Of a stretch of 16,572 nt of DNA, positions 1 to 7,365 are shown piece by piece. A program made the position numbers and the translations under genes. The stretch is from Thiobacillus sp. Its GTDB lineage: Bacteria; Pseudomonadota; Gammaproteobacteria; Burkholderiales; Thiobacillaceae. Location of the stretch: assembly GCA_024710445.1 (NCBI GenBank), contig JANJUT010000231.1, forward strand, positions 1 through 16,572, written 5' to 3'. The notes under the pieces are model-generated. The model saw only the letters and a program-made list of their open reading frames with translations, had not been told where the DNA came from and ran no database searches. The stretch's first letter is position 1. Each line of letters begins with the position of its first letter.

Positions 1-1167
1 GTTCAGTTGAATGTACTCGGTGGTTAGAGGCTCCAGATCAGCCACAGCCGATCGTGCCTCAAACTCCAGTTTTTCCTTGGTCAGCAATTCATCCTTGGGC
101 GCAATCCAGATCACGTTGCCGTTCTGGCGCTTGTCCAGCCCCTTGGTCTGCATGATGAGGTCAAGCGCCTGATCCCAGGGCACGTCCTTCAGACGCAGGG
201 TCAGGTTGCCGGCGACGGTATCGCTGGCGATGATGTTCAGCCCCGTAAAGTCTGCGATAACCTGCAGCACCGAGCGTACTTCAACGTTCTGGAAATTGAG
301 CGAGAGTTTCTCGCCGACATATTTCACTTTTCCGTCAGCGGTTTTCTTTTGTGCATCATCGCTCTGTTTGACTTCAACAATAAAGCTATTGTCCGTCTGG
401 TAGGCAGAATACTCCCAGCCCCCTTTAGGCTGAATCACCATACGTGTGTTGTCGCCCAGCGTATAGGTTTCAACCACTTGAACCGGCGTACCAAAGTCAG
501 CCACATCCAGGCGACGCTGCAGTGCTTTCGGCAACTCGGTGCCAATGAAATCGACGACCACGCCATTGGATTGCTGGCGAATGTTGATACCGGCCTGTGC
601 ATCGGACAAGGTGGTCACGATACGTGCCTCACCCACTCCGCCACGCCGGAAATCCACGTCGCGGATACTGTGACGCGCAACGCCTGGTGCTGCCTCGGCA
701 AAACGCGGGCTGGCATTGACCGGGGCCGACCCCACGCCCACATCACCCAGAGCAACCAATAATGTTTTGCCGTCGATACTGGCATCGTACTCAACTGATT
801 TATTCAGATTCAACACCAGACGTGTGCGTGTGCCTGCCTGCACCACATTCACGCTCGACAGCGGACCCAGATTGGCTTCAACCGTATTGCGCCCCATTGC
901 ATTGCCTGTATCAGGCAAATCAAGCGCGATACGCGGCGGATTGCCCACTGTAAAACCAGCAGGCGTCGCGCTTAAGGCATTCTTGAGTGTGACGCGCACG
1001 ACAACCTTGCCACCAGGCAAGGTTGTCGTGTCCACGCTTTGTACCGCATTACCGGTGGGAGGCGCATCGGCGGCACGCACCGTCAGCGGTAGCGACAAAC
1101 CAGTGAGCAGAACAATCCCGAACAGATGACGGGTGAGTTTTTGGGCAATTTTCGGCAATGCGTTCAT
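1..1167 (-). CDS. pilQ: Type IV pilus outer-membrane secretin PilQ, N-terminal 389 residues (gene continues beyond left edge)
   Basis: PilQ forms the outer-membrane secretin ring through which the type IV pilus passes. The reading frame is open from an ATG at 1167 to the window edge, so only the N-terminal part is present. Residues 1-32 are a signal peptide (basic start, hydrophobic core, cleavage likely after VRA). Two AMIN-type peptidoglycan-binding domains follow at about 42-140 and 165-268. An N0/STN secretin domain lies at about 286-355 (KLSLNFQNVEVRSVLQVIAD, then GLNIIASD and NLTLRLKDVPWDQALDLI). The C-terminal secretin pore domain would lie beyond the left edge. An AGAGG ribosome-binding site sits just upstream of the ATG. 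The gene is last of five in the pil operon, 30 bp after pilP, the only non-overlapping junction in this run. The family call is firm from the domain order and the pilMNOP context. Confidence 0.95.
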   Translation of the reverse strand, partial: MNALPKIAQKLTRHLFGIVLLTGLSLPLTVRAADAPPTGNAVQSVDTTTLPGGKVVVRVTLKNALSATPAGFTVGNPPRIALDLPDTGNAMGRNTVEANLGPLSSVNVVQAGTRTRLVLNLNKSVEYDASIDGKTLLVALGDVGVGSAPVNASPRFAEAAPGVARHSIRDVDFRRGGVGEARIVTTLSDAQAGINIRQQSNGVVVDFIGTELPKALQRRLDVADFGTPVQVVETYTLGDNTRMVIQPKGGWEYSAYQTDNSFIVEVKQSDDAQKKTADGKVKYVGEKLSLNFQNVEVRSVLQVIADFTGLNIIASDTVAGNLTLRLKDVPWDQALDLIMQTKGLDKRQNGNVIWIAPKDELLTKEKLEFEARSAVADLEPLTTEYIQLN

Positions 1168-1197
1168 GTCAGCCTCTTTGAAATTCAGTGCTACAAA

Positions 1198-1695
1198 TTA
1201 TTCTTGCAAGATCAGGGTGCTGATACGCTCGGACCAATCCCCGGCGCTATCCTGGACAATTTCACGCAACGTCACTTCGCTATCACTGATCTGCGTGACC
1301 AGACCAAAATTCTGGCCTATGTAATTGCCTTTTTTAACGTGATATATCGCGTTATCCGGCGTTTTGATCACTGCATGGATCAACCCTTGTTTGGACAGTG
1401 CGCCTACCATTTTCAGTGTTTCCAGAGAAAACGATTCCAGTGGTTCCTTTGGACGATTCAAATCGGGTTGCATCCCACCACCACCGCCAGTGGAAAGCTT
1501 CCGTGGCTTGAACGGGTCAGGCAAATCGAACGCATTGTAGGTAAATGGCTCGTACACCTTGACCTCAGGCAACGGCTCGATTTTGCCCTGCATGTCCTTA
1601 CCCGTTTCAGCGACAAAGGTTTGCAGGTCATCCATCCCGCCGATCCCGCAACCGGTCAGGCCCAGTACGATCGCAATACTAGCCAGGCGCCTCAT
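1198..1695 (-). CDS. pilP: Type IV pilus assembly lipoprotein PilP
   Basis: PilP is the periplasmic lipoprotein that links the inner-membrane PilN/PilO complex to the PilQ secretin. The 165-residue product has a short lipoprotein signal with lipobox LTGC (lipidated Cys16). A flexible stretch with YEPFTYNAFDLPDPFKPRKL and a Gly run follows, then the conserved RPKEPLESFSLETLKMVG segment that opens the C-terminal beta-sandwich (about residues 88-160). Length is close to the usual 165-180. The start codon overlaps the pilO stop as ATGA, implying translational coupling. The residue after the lipidated Cys is Gly, although PilP is placed at the inner membrane in characterised systems, so the E. coli +2 sorting rule should be applied cautiously here. 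Confidence 0.95.
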   Translation of the reverse strand: MRRLASIAIVLGLTGCGIGGMDDLQTFVAETGKDMQGKIEPLPEVKVYEPFTYNAFDLPDPFKPRKLSTGGGGGMQPDLNRPKEPLESFSLETLKMVGALSKQGLIHAVIKTPDNAIYHVKKGNYIGQNFGLVTQISDSEVTLREIVQDSAGDWSERISTLILQE

Positions 1696-2312
1696 TTCGC
1701 TTGCTCCTTGGCTTGCTGCTTCTGTGCGACGACTTCGTCATCGTCCAGGTAACGATAGGTTCGAACGACCGCATCCATGTTCATCACGCCATCCTTGGCG
1801 GGCTCCATGCTGATGTCCTGCAAGGTCACGATGCGCGACAGTTTGGAGACATCGCTCACAAATGCTGCGATGTCATGATAGCCACCGGTGACTTTGACGC
1901 GAATCGGTGTTTCAGCATAAAACTCGGACACGGTTTCTGCCTCAGGCCGGAACAGTTCGAACTGAAGACCGCGTCCCAGACCTGCCTGGTTGACGTCAGT
2001 AATCAAGGCATCCATCTCCTGCTTGTTGGGCAACTGCTTCAACAACGCACCAAACGCCTGCTCAATATCTGCCAGTTGTTTTTTGTAGGCCTCCAGGTTG
2101 ATTGCCTGGTTCTTTTTGGTGGTAAACACGCCACGCAACTCGGTTTCCTTCTGCTTGCTTACCTCAAGTTGCTCCATACCGCCACGCCAGTCAAACCACC
2201 AGCCAGCCAGCACAATTACCACGCTAAGCAAAACAAGTGCTACCAACTTGGTCGGCAACGGCCAATCGGCCAGTGTTTTCAGATCGAGTTTGTTGAGATC
2301 ATCCAGGGTCAT
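1692..2312 (-). CDS. pilO: Type IV pilus inner-membrane alignment protein PilO
   Basis: PilO is a bitopic inner-membrane protein that pairs with PilN to form the periplasmic platform binding PilP. The 206-residue product has a short cytoplasmic N-terminus (TLDDLNKLDLKTLADWP), one transmembrane helix at about 23-40 (VALVLLSVVIVLAGWWF), a predicted coiled coil at about 46-95, and a ferredoxin-like domain at about 98-190 containing FELFRPEAE and IRVKVTGGYHDIAAFVSDVS, both typical of PilO. It ends in a Lys/Gln/Ala-rich tail. It overlaps pilN upstream and pilP downstream by 4 nt each. Confidence 0.95.
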   Translation of the reverse strand: MTLDDLNKLDLKTLADWPLPTKLVALVLLSVVIVLAGWWFDWRGGMEQLEVSKQKETELRGVFTTKKNQAINLEAYKKQLADIEQAFGALLKQLPNKQEMDALITDVNQAGLGRGLQFELFRPEAETVSEFYAETPIRVKVTGGYHDIAAFVSDVSKLSRIVTLQDISMEPAKDGVMNMDAVVRTYRYLDDDEVVAQKQQAKEQAK

Positions 2313-2887
2313 GCTTTGCCCCCCTTGTCTTGTGCATCATCTGCCTGTTGACGCGTTTGCTTGACCGTTAATACAAACTCGTTGGCCCTCAGATTGTTTA
2401 CCGTAGCCGCCTTGATTTCGATCAGGCTGGTCGATTCAAACCAGGGGGAGCCCTCCAGGTTCCGCATCAGGGTAGAAACGCGCGCGCTCGATTGCGTATA
2501 GCCATTGAGCGTAACCACATCACCCACCTGCTTGAAGGACTTGAGATACAGCCCTTCAGGCAACAATCGGATCATTTGATCAAACAGATGGACAACCTCG
2601 GTACGGTTGGATTGCAGCGTTTCGACGACCTGCTTGCGCGCCAGCAATGCCTGCGTCTGTTCGCGGATTTTCTTGATTTCGCCGATCTGGACGTCGAGCT
2701 TGGCTATTTCCTGGTCGAGGTAGGCATTGCGTGCATCTTGCGATGACTGCTGCGCGGCGATCAGGCTGTGTCCCAAAACAACGGCTACGACGCCTGCAGC
2801 AACAGCAATGCCAAGCAACAGATTGAACTGGCGTCGCCGCGCGGCGCGTGCAAGTTCGCGATGGGGGAGAAGGTTAATGCGGATCAT
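2309..2887 (-). CDS. pilN: Type IV pilus inner-membrane alignment protein PilN
   Basis: PilN anchors the cytoplasmic actin-like PilM to the inner membrane and dimerises with PilO. The 192-residue product begins MIRINLLPHRE, the conserved N-terminal peptide (INLLP) that docks in the PilM cleft in characterised systems. A transmembrane helix lies at about 22-44, a coiled coil at about 50-95, and a ferredoxin-like periplasmic domain at about 105-178 (LPEGLYLKSFKQVGDVVTLNGYTQS is the family signature, here split across residues 109-133). Start and stop both form ATGA overlaps with pilM and pilO. Confidence 0.95.
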   Translation of the reverse strand: MIRINLLPHRELARAARRRQFNLLLGIAVAAGVVAVVLGHSLIAAQQSSQDARNAYLDQEIAKLDVQIGEIKKIREQTQALLARKQVVETLQSNRTEVVHLFDQMIRLLPEGLYLKSFKQVGDVVTLNGYTQSSARVSTLMRNLEGSPWFESTSLIEIKAATVNNLRANEFVLTVKQTRQQADDAQDKGGKA

Positions 2888-3972
2888 TGGGGGTCAAACC
2901 TCCGCATGGCAAGGCCACAAGCAACGAAGAGAGAAGGCGCATCAGCGGTCAAAGCCTGCGGCCGGATCTTGGAGCCCACTGCCATGTTGGCAAATGGATT
3001 AACGACCATGGTCGGTGTGCCCGCACGCTGGGCGACGACCTCATCGATCCCCGGAATCATGGCACCACCACCCGCCAGCAGAATCTGGTCCACTTTGCGG
3101 TACTGGGTTGAAGTCGTGAACAACTGCAAGGCACGGCCGATTTCCATTGCCAATGTTTCGCTGTAAGGCTGCAACACTTCAATGTCATAGCTTTCGGGAA
3201 GCGTACCTTTGCGTTTCGCATTCTCGGCTTCTTCGCTGGTCATGCCATAACGCCGGGAAATTTCATTGTTGAGCTGGTTCCCGCCAAAACCGTGTTCACG
3301 CAGGTAAACCGACTCGTTATCATGGAGAATGTTGATGTGCATGTTCTGTGCACCGACATCGATGATCGCCACAGTCTGGCCTGCACCGCTATTGGGTAAG
3401 AGGTGTGCAATCTGTTCATACGCTGTTTGCGTCGCGAAAGACTCGACGTCCATGATGAGCGCCTTGAGTCCCGCCGCTTCAACCACGGCCACACGGTCTT
3501 CAACTTTTTCCTTGCGGGCGGCTGCCAGCAGAATTTGTACATCGTCCGGGCTGGCAGGCGACGGCCCCAGCACCTGAAAGTCCAGATTCACTTCATCCAG
3601 CGAGAAAGGAATCACCTGGTTGGCCTCGGTTTCAACCTGGTTTTCCAGATCGAGTCCAGACAGGCTGGCAGGCGCCAGAATCTTTTTGGTGATCACAGCC
3701 GACGAAGGCAACGCCAGGGAAACATGCTTGACCCGGGTACCAAGTTCCTTCCATGCAGTACGCAGCGCATCCGCCACTTGATCGAGATTGGCGATATTGC
3801 CGTCTGTCACGGCATCCTTGGGCAAGGGCTCGATCACATAGCGTTCTACCCGCAGCATGCCTTTGCCGGCATCGGACAACTCCACCAGCTTAACCGCGGT
3901 CGTGCTGATATCCAGCCCGATGATGGGTAGACCCTTGGTAGACAGCCAGTCCAGATTAATATTCAGGTGCAA
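2884..3972 (-). CDS. pilM: Type IV pilus assembly actin-like ATPase PilM (TTG start)
   Basis: PilM is a cytoplasmic actin/FtsA-fold protein that binds the PilN N-terminal peptide and joins the alignment complex to the pilus motor. The 362-residue product carries the three actin-like motifs: phosphate-1 IGLDISTTAVKLVEL (18-32), phosphate-2 IIDVGAQNMHINI (203-215), and adenosine motif LLAGGGAMIPG (298-308). The segment QVIPFSLDEVNLDFQVLG (119-136) is also typical. The start is TTG at 3972-3970. An in-frame TAG lies only 21 nt upstream (3991-3993), and an AAAGGA ribosome-binding site (3979-3984) sits between them, so no ATG alternative exists near the N-terminus. It is the first gene of the pil operon, divergent from mrcA. 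Confidence 0.94.
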   Translation of the reverse strand: MHLNINLDWLSTKGLPIIGLDISTTAVKLVELSDAGKGMLRVERYVIEPLPKDAVTDGNIANLDQVADALRTAWKELGTRVKHVSLALPSSAVITKKILAPASLSGLDLENQVETEANQVIPFSLDEVNLDFQVLGPSPASPDDVQILLAAARKEKVEDRVAVVEAAGLKALIMDVESFATQTAYEQIAHLLPNSGAGQTVAIIDVGAQNMHINILHDNESVYLREHGFGGNQLNNEISRRYGMTSEEAENAKRKGTLPESYDIEVLQPYSETLAMEIGRALQLFTTSTQYRKVDQILLAGGGAMIPGIDEVVAQRAGTPTMVVNPFANMAVGSKIRPQALTADAPSLFVACGLAMRRFDPQ

Positions 3973-3978
3973 GAGTTT

Positions 3979-3984
3979 TCCTTT
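3979..3984 (-). promoter_or_regulatory. Ribosome-binding site of pilM
   Basis: Reading the minus strand, AAAGGA lies 6 nt before the TTG start of pilM and after the in-frame TAG at 3991-3993. It fixes the unusual TTG as the start codon. Confidence 0.7.
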
Positions 3985-4012
3985 ACGCTTCTATGGGTTG
4001 GCGCTTTTTCTT

Positions 4013-4039
4013 GTTATCGTTTGTAGATGCTAGCAACAA
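4013..4039 (-). promoter_or_regulatory. Weak candidate promoter for the pilMNOPQ operon
   Basis: On the minus strand, TTGTTG (4039-4034) and GATAAC (4018-4013) are separated by 15 bp, about 40 nt before the pilM start. Two A-tracts (4057-4062 and 4047-4051 read on this strand) lie just upstream at roughly helical spacing, as in an UP element. The hexamers are poor matches and the spacer is short, so this is only the best candidate seen. Confidence 0.25.
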
Positions 4040-4081
4040 CACACGGTTTTTAACAGTTTTTTCCTTGCCACACCGCAAGAG

Positions 4082-4099
4082 TTGAACACATGTGTCCAA
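4082..4099. promoter_or_regulatory. 18-bp near-perfect palindrome in the pilM/mrcA divergent region (candidate operator)
   Basis: The sequence TTGAACACATGTGTCCAA has 8 of 9 symmetric base pairs and a perfect 10-bp core ACACATGTGT (4086-4095). Its centre (4090.5) lies about 41.5 bp upstream of the start point predicted from the TATAAT box at 4120. That is the usual position for a class II activator. The role as a protein-binding site is inferred; the responsible regulator is unknown. Confidence 0.45.
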
Positions 4100-4119
4100 T
4101 TTCCAACACCACTAACGCC

Positions 4120-4125
4120 TATAAT
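4120..4125 (+). promoter_or_regulatory. -10 element of the probable mrcA promoter
   Basis: A perfect TATAAT lies 36 nt before the mrcA ATG. No recognisable TTGACA-like -35 box is found at 15-19 bp upstream, and there is no TG extension. Transcription would start near 4132. Confidence 0.5.
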
Positions 4126-4150
4126 CGGCGGAAACTTTAGGCTTTGATTC

Positions 4151-4156
4151 GAAGGA
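4151..4156 (+). promoter_or_regulatory. Ribosome-binding site of mrcA
   Basis: GAAGGA lies 5 nt before the ATG at 4162. It lies inside the frame that would start at TTG 4144, so it favours the ATG at 4162. Confidence 0.75.
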
Positions 4157-4161
4157 ACTGG

Positions 4162-6720
4162 ATGTTTTCGAAATGGTGGCATTACGTACTGGCGCTGGCT
4201 GTCAGTTTGGGTGTGGTCGGCACGGCACTGGCTGGCCTGGCTGCGGCACTGATCTACCCTAACCTGCCGCCGCTGGAGGCGCTGACCGACTACAAACCCA
4301 AGCTCCCTTTGCGCGTTTACACCGCAGATGGCGCCCTGATTGGTGAGTTTGGCGAGGAACGCCGTGCCTTCATCACCATCACCAAAGTGCCTGACTACAT
4401 GAAGCAGGCCATTATCGCGGCCGAGGATGAACGCTTTTACTCGCACGGCGGAGTGGATACGCTGGGCATATTACGGGCGGCGGGCTCGAACGTATTGTCC
4501 GGCGGTGCCAAGGAAGGAGCATCCACCATCACCATGCAGGTGGCGCGCAACTTTTTCCTGTCGAATGAAAAAACGCTGACACGCAAGCTGTCCGAAGCCA
4601 TGCTGGCGATGAAGATCGAACACAACCTGTCCAAGGACAAGATTCTCGAACTGTACATCAACCAGATATATCTGGGCCAGCGCGCATACGGCTTTGAGGC
4701 CGCAGCACGTACTTACTTCGGCAAACCGATGAAGCAGCTGTCGCTGGCTGAATTCGCCATGCTGGCGGGTTTGCCCAAAGCGCCCTCGCGCTATAACCCG
4801 GTAGTCAATTTTCCACGTGCCAAATCCCGCCAGGAATATGTGCTGAAGCGGATGCGCACACTCAAGTTCATTGACCAGCCGACATGGCAGGCAGCCATCA
4901 AGCAAAAACTGGTCATCCGCCAGGCCCGCCAGCAAGCTGATGTGTCAGCCGACTATGCGGCCGAAATGGTGCGGCAAACCTTGTTCGAGAAATACGGCGA
5001 GTCGATCTACAGTTCAGGCATCAAGGCTGTCACCACGCTCAAGCGTGGCCAGCAGGAAGCAGCCAACACCTCCGTATGGCAGGGCATTGCAGACTATGAT
5101 TTACGCCACGGCTACCGCGGACCGGAAAAGCAGATCAGTCTGCCCGCCAGCAAAACCGAACGGGACACAGCAATTGCAGACATATTGGGAGACATCGCGC
5201 CAATCAGCGACATGCAACCGGCTGTCGTCCTGAATTCGGACAGCAAGCTGATCCGTGCACAGTTGCACGACAACACCGTAGTTGAAATCACCGGGAATTC
5301 ACTCAAATGGGTGGCGAACTGGGCTGCCGGCAAAAAAGGCCGCCAGCTATTGCCTGGCGCTGTCGTCCGCGTGCAGGCCATCGGCAGCCAACCGCAATGG
5401 CGGCTGGCACAACTGCCCGAGGTCGAAGCGGCGCTGGTCGCCATCAATCCGCAGGACGGCGCCATCACCGCGCTGGTTGGCGGCTTCGATTTCAACCGCA
5501 ACAAGTTCAACCGCGTCACCCAGGCGTGGCGGCAGCCCGGCTCGAGCTTCAAACCTTTTATTTATTCGGCGGCACTGGAAAAAGGCTATACCCCGGCCAC
5601 CATGATTGACGATGCCCCCCTGTCACTGACCGCAGAAGAAGCCGGTGGCACTGCCTGGGATCCGAAGAACTACGATGGCAGCACCAGTGGACCGGTCCGC
5701 ATGCGTACGGCACTCACCAAATCGCTTAATCTTGTATCGGTGCGCATTCTGCAAGGAATCGGCCCCTATTACGCGCGCGACTATATCCACCGCTTCGGCT
5801 TTGATCCGGCGCGCCATCCACCCTATCTCACCATGGCTCTGGGGGCAGGCAGCGTCACACCCCTGCAACTGGCAGCGGCCTATGGCGTGTTTGCCAACGG
5901 CGGCTTCAGCCTCAAGCCCTATCTGATTGACCGGGTGTATGACAAGGATGGACGCCTGCTGATGCAATCCAGCCCGCAAAAAGTGGGCGGCAATGCACCA
6001 CGCGTGATCGACTCCCGCAATGCCTGGCTCATGACCACGATGATGCAGGACGTGGTGCGATACGGCACCGCCGCCCGCGCAGGCCAACTCGGACGTAGCG
6101 ATATCGCCGGCAAGACCGGCACCACCAATGATGCGCGCGACACCTGGTTTGCCGGCTATAACCCCGATCTGGTGGCGATCACCTGGATGGGCTACGATCA
6201 GCCTCGATCGCTGGGACGCGGCGAAACCGGTTCGCAGTCCGCGCTGCCGATCTGGATCAACTTCATGGGCTCGGCACTCAAAGGCCTGCCGCAAAAAGGC
6301 TGGGGCATGCCTGCGGGCATCATCACGGAAAATATCGACCCGGCCACGGGGACCCGTCTGGTTGACTCAGTCTGGGGCGATACGGCCAGCGATGGTGCAT
6401 CTGTCATGTCGGAACATTTTTACCAGGAATTTCCACCCCCCGATGCCCCCACCAGTGCATGGGATACCGAGCCGGATGCCTTTGCGACGCCAGACGACAC
6501 GGTCGACGCCGTTCCCCCGGCCAAGCCTGCTCCGGTCACGCAGGCCAAGCCGGTTCCCGATACGCCAATCAAGCCAGTGCCCGCCGCACCGACAAAACAG
6601 GTGCCCACAACCCCGGAAAAAGGCGCGCCCATCATGCCCGTCAAGCCCGCTACGCCAGCCAAACCCGGGGCCAGCGCCCCGCCCAGCCGCGCACCTGTCG
6701 TAACGGGCAAGCCTTCATGA
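4162..6720 (+). CDS. mrcA: Penicillin-binding protein 1A (bifunctional class A transglycosylase/transpeptidase)
   Basis: This is an inner-membrane enzyme that polymerises lipid II into glycan strands and cross-links them. From ATG 4162 the product is 852 residues. Domains in order: N-terminal membrane anchor (about 8-32); GT51 transglycosylase (about 50-230) with EDERF (catalytic Glu88), the GASTITMQVARN motif (119-130) and RKLSEAMLAMKIE; an inserted OB-like domain (about 315-420); and the transpeptidase with SxxK at Ser461-Lys464 (GSSFKPF), SLN at 521-523 and KTGTT at 651-655. All catalytic motifs are intact. Residues about 761-852 form a Pro/Lys/Ala-rich low-complexity tail. ATG 4162 is preferred over TTG 4144 because of GAAGGA just upstream. 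The gene is divergent from pilMNOPQ, a common arrangement in beta- and gammaproteobacteria, and overlaps the next gene by ATGA. ponA is a synonym. Confidence 0.96.
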   Translation: MFSKWWHYVLALAVSLGVVGTALAGLAAALIYPNLPPLEALTDYKPKLPLRVYTADGALIGEFGEERRAFITITKVPDYMKQAIIAAEDERFYSHGGVDTLGILRAAGSNVLSGGAKEGASTITMQVARNFFLSNEKTLTRKLSEAMLAMKIEHNLSKDKILELYINQIYLGQRAYGFEAAARTYFGKPMKQLSLAEFAMLAGLPKAPSRYNPVVNFPRAKSRQEYVLKRMRTLKFIDQPTWQAAIKQKLVIRQARQQADVSADYAAEMVRQTLFEKYGESIYSSGIKAVTTLKRGQQEAANTSVWQGIADYDLRHGYRGPEKQISLPASKTERDTAIADILGDIAPISDMQPAVVLNSDSKLIRAQLHDNTVVEITGNSLKWVANWAAGKKGRQLLPGAVVRVQAIGSQPQWRLAQLPEVEAALVAINPQDGAITALVGGFDFNRNKFNRVTQAWRQPGSSFKPFIYSAALEKGYTPATMIDDAPLSLTAEEAGGTAWDPKNYDGSTSGPVRMRTALTKSLNLVSVRILQGIGPYYARDYIHRFGFDPARHPPYLTMALGAGSVTPLQLAAAYGVFANGGFSLKPYLIDRVYDKDGRLLMQSSPQKVGGNAPRVIDSRNAWLMTTMMQDVVRYGTAARAGQLGRSDIAGKTGTTNDARDTWFAGYNPDLVAITWMGYDQPRSLGRGETGSQSALPIWINFMGSALKGLPQKGWGMPAGIITENIDPATGTRLVDSVWGDTASDGASVMSEHFYQEFPPPDAPTSAWDTEPDAFATPDDTVDAVPPAKPAPVTQAKPVPDTPIKPVPAAPTKQVPTTPEKGAPIMPVKPATPAKPGASAPPSRAPVVTGKPS

Positions 6721-7292
6721 AAAATCAGGACATGCGGCGCCGCATTGCCCATGCGGCGGCACGCCTCCTGGCGGAAGATGGCAGTCTCGATTACGGGAGT
6801 GCCAAGCGCAAGGCTGCGCGCCAATTAGGTGCGCCCGATAGCGGCAGTCTGCCGGACAACCAGCAGGTCGAAGAAGCGTTGCGCAGCTATCAGGCGCTTT
6901 ACCAGGCAGACGAAACCCGCGCACAGCTGGCATTGCTGCGGCAAACAGCGATTGAATATATGGAGCGACTGGCAGACTTCGATCCGCATTTGACGGGCGC
7001 GGTCCTCAATGGCACAGCAGGACCCCATGCCGATATCAATCTTCAGCTTTTCACGGATGAGCAGAAGGATGTCGAATTTCTGCTGATGCGTCTCACTTCC
7101 CCCTACCAGGCAGGCGAACACCGTGTTCCCGATGCGGCAGGCCGGACCTATCCGCGTTTTATCATTGAGGACCCGCGTGCACCAGTCGATCTCGTCGTCT
7201 ACCCTGCCACCGAGCTGCGCAACATGAAACGGCTACAGGCCGACGGCAGCCCGCGGCGCCTGCGTTTACCTCAGGTCCGGGCACTGGTTTGA
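6717..7292 (+). CDS. Uncharacterised protein with a degenerate nucleotidyltransferase-like signature
   Basis: I do not recognise a named family with certainty. The 191-residue product starts at the ATG overlapping the mrcA stop (ATGA). An ORF in this frame extends further upstream, but that part only covers the mrcA tail out of frame. The N-terminal half is predicted helical (IAHAAARLLAEDGSLDYGSA, then KRKAARQLG and LPDNQQVEEALRSYQALYQ). That pattern resembles a conserved proteobacterial hypothetical family. The C-terminal half contains LNGTAGPHADINLQLF (97-112) and APVDLVVYP (155-163). Spacing and hydrophobicity resemble the GS...DxD and third-Asp motifs of MNT-type nucleotidyltransferases, but Gly-Ser is Gly-Thr and the second Asp is Asn108. 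Activity may therefore be lost or altered. No membrane segment or signal peptide is seen. Function is unknown; coupling to mrcA only suggests co-expression. Confidence 0.75.
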   Translation: MKNQDMRRRIAHAAARLLAEDGSLDYGSAKRKAARQLGAPDSGSLPDNQQVEEALRSYQALYQADETRAQLALLRQTAIEYMERLADFDPHLTGAVLNGTAGPHADINLQLFTDEQKDVEFLLMRLTSPYQAGEHRVPDAAGRTYPRFIIEDPRAPVDLVVYPATELRNMKRLQADGSPRRLRLPQVRALV

Positions 7293-7314
7293 GCCATCAC
7301 ATTGCAGTCCATGC

Positions 7315-7330
7315 TGGCATGGAAGATGCT
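7315..7330 (+). promoter_or_regulatory. Sigma-54 (RpoN) type promoter ahead of the sugar transferase-prsK-prsR genes
   Basis: TGGCAT-N5-ATGCT matches the -24/-12 consensus TGGCAC-N5-TTGCW with the invariant GG-N10-GC spacing. Counting flanking consensus positions (C at 7314, G at 7321), 11 of 13 agree. Predicted transcription start is near 7341, giving a leader of about 25 nt before the ATG at 7366. It lies in a 73-bp gap, and a sigma-54 activator (PrsR) is encoded downstream in the same gene run. Confidence 0.6.
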
Positions 7331-7365
7331 GAATCACACCTCATGGTTCAATTGAGCGTACGTCC

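Noticed and set aside
1126..1752. 208-codon plus-strand frame across pilP
   Set aside because: Antisense to pilP, which has a lipobox, family motifs and operon context.
4144..4161. TTG start for mrcA at 4144
   Set aside because: The GAAGGA ribosome-binding site lies downstream of it and correctly spaced for ATG 4162.
6459..6716. Upstream extension of the nucleotidyltransferase-like ORF to 6459
   Set aside because: It lies entirely over the mrcA tail in another frame and is low-complexity shadow sequence; the ATG in the ATGA overlap at 6717 is the natural start.
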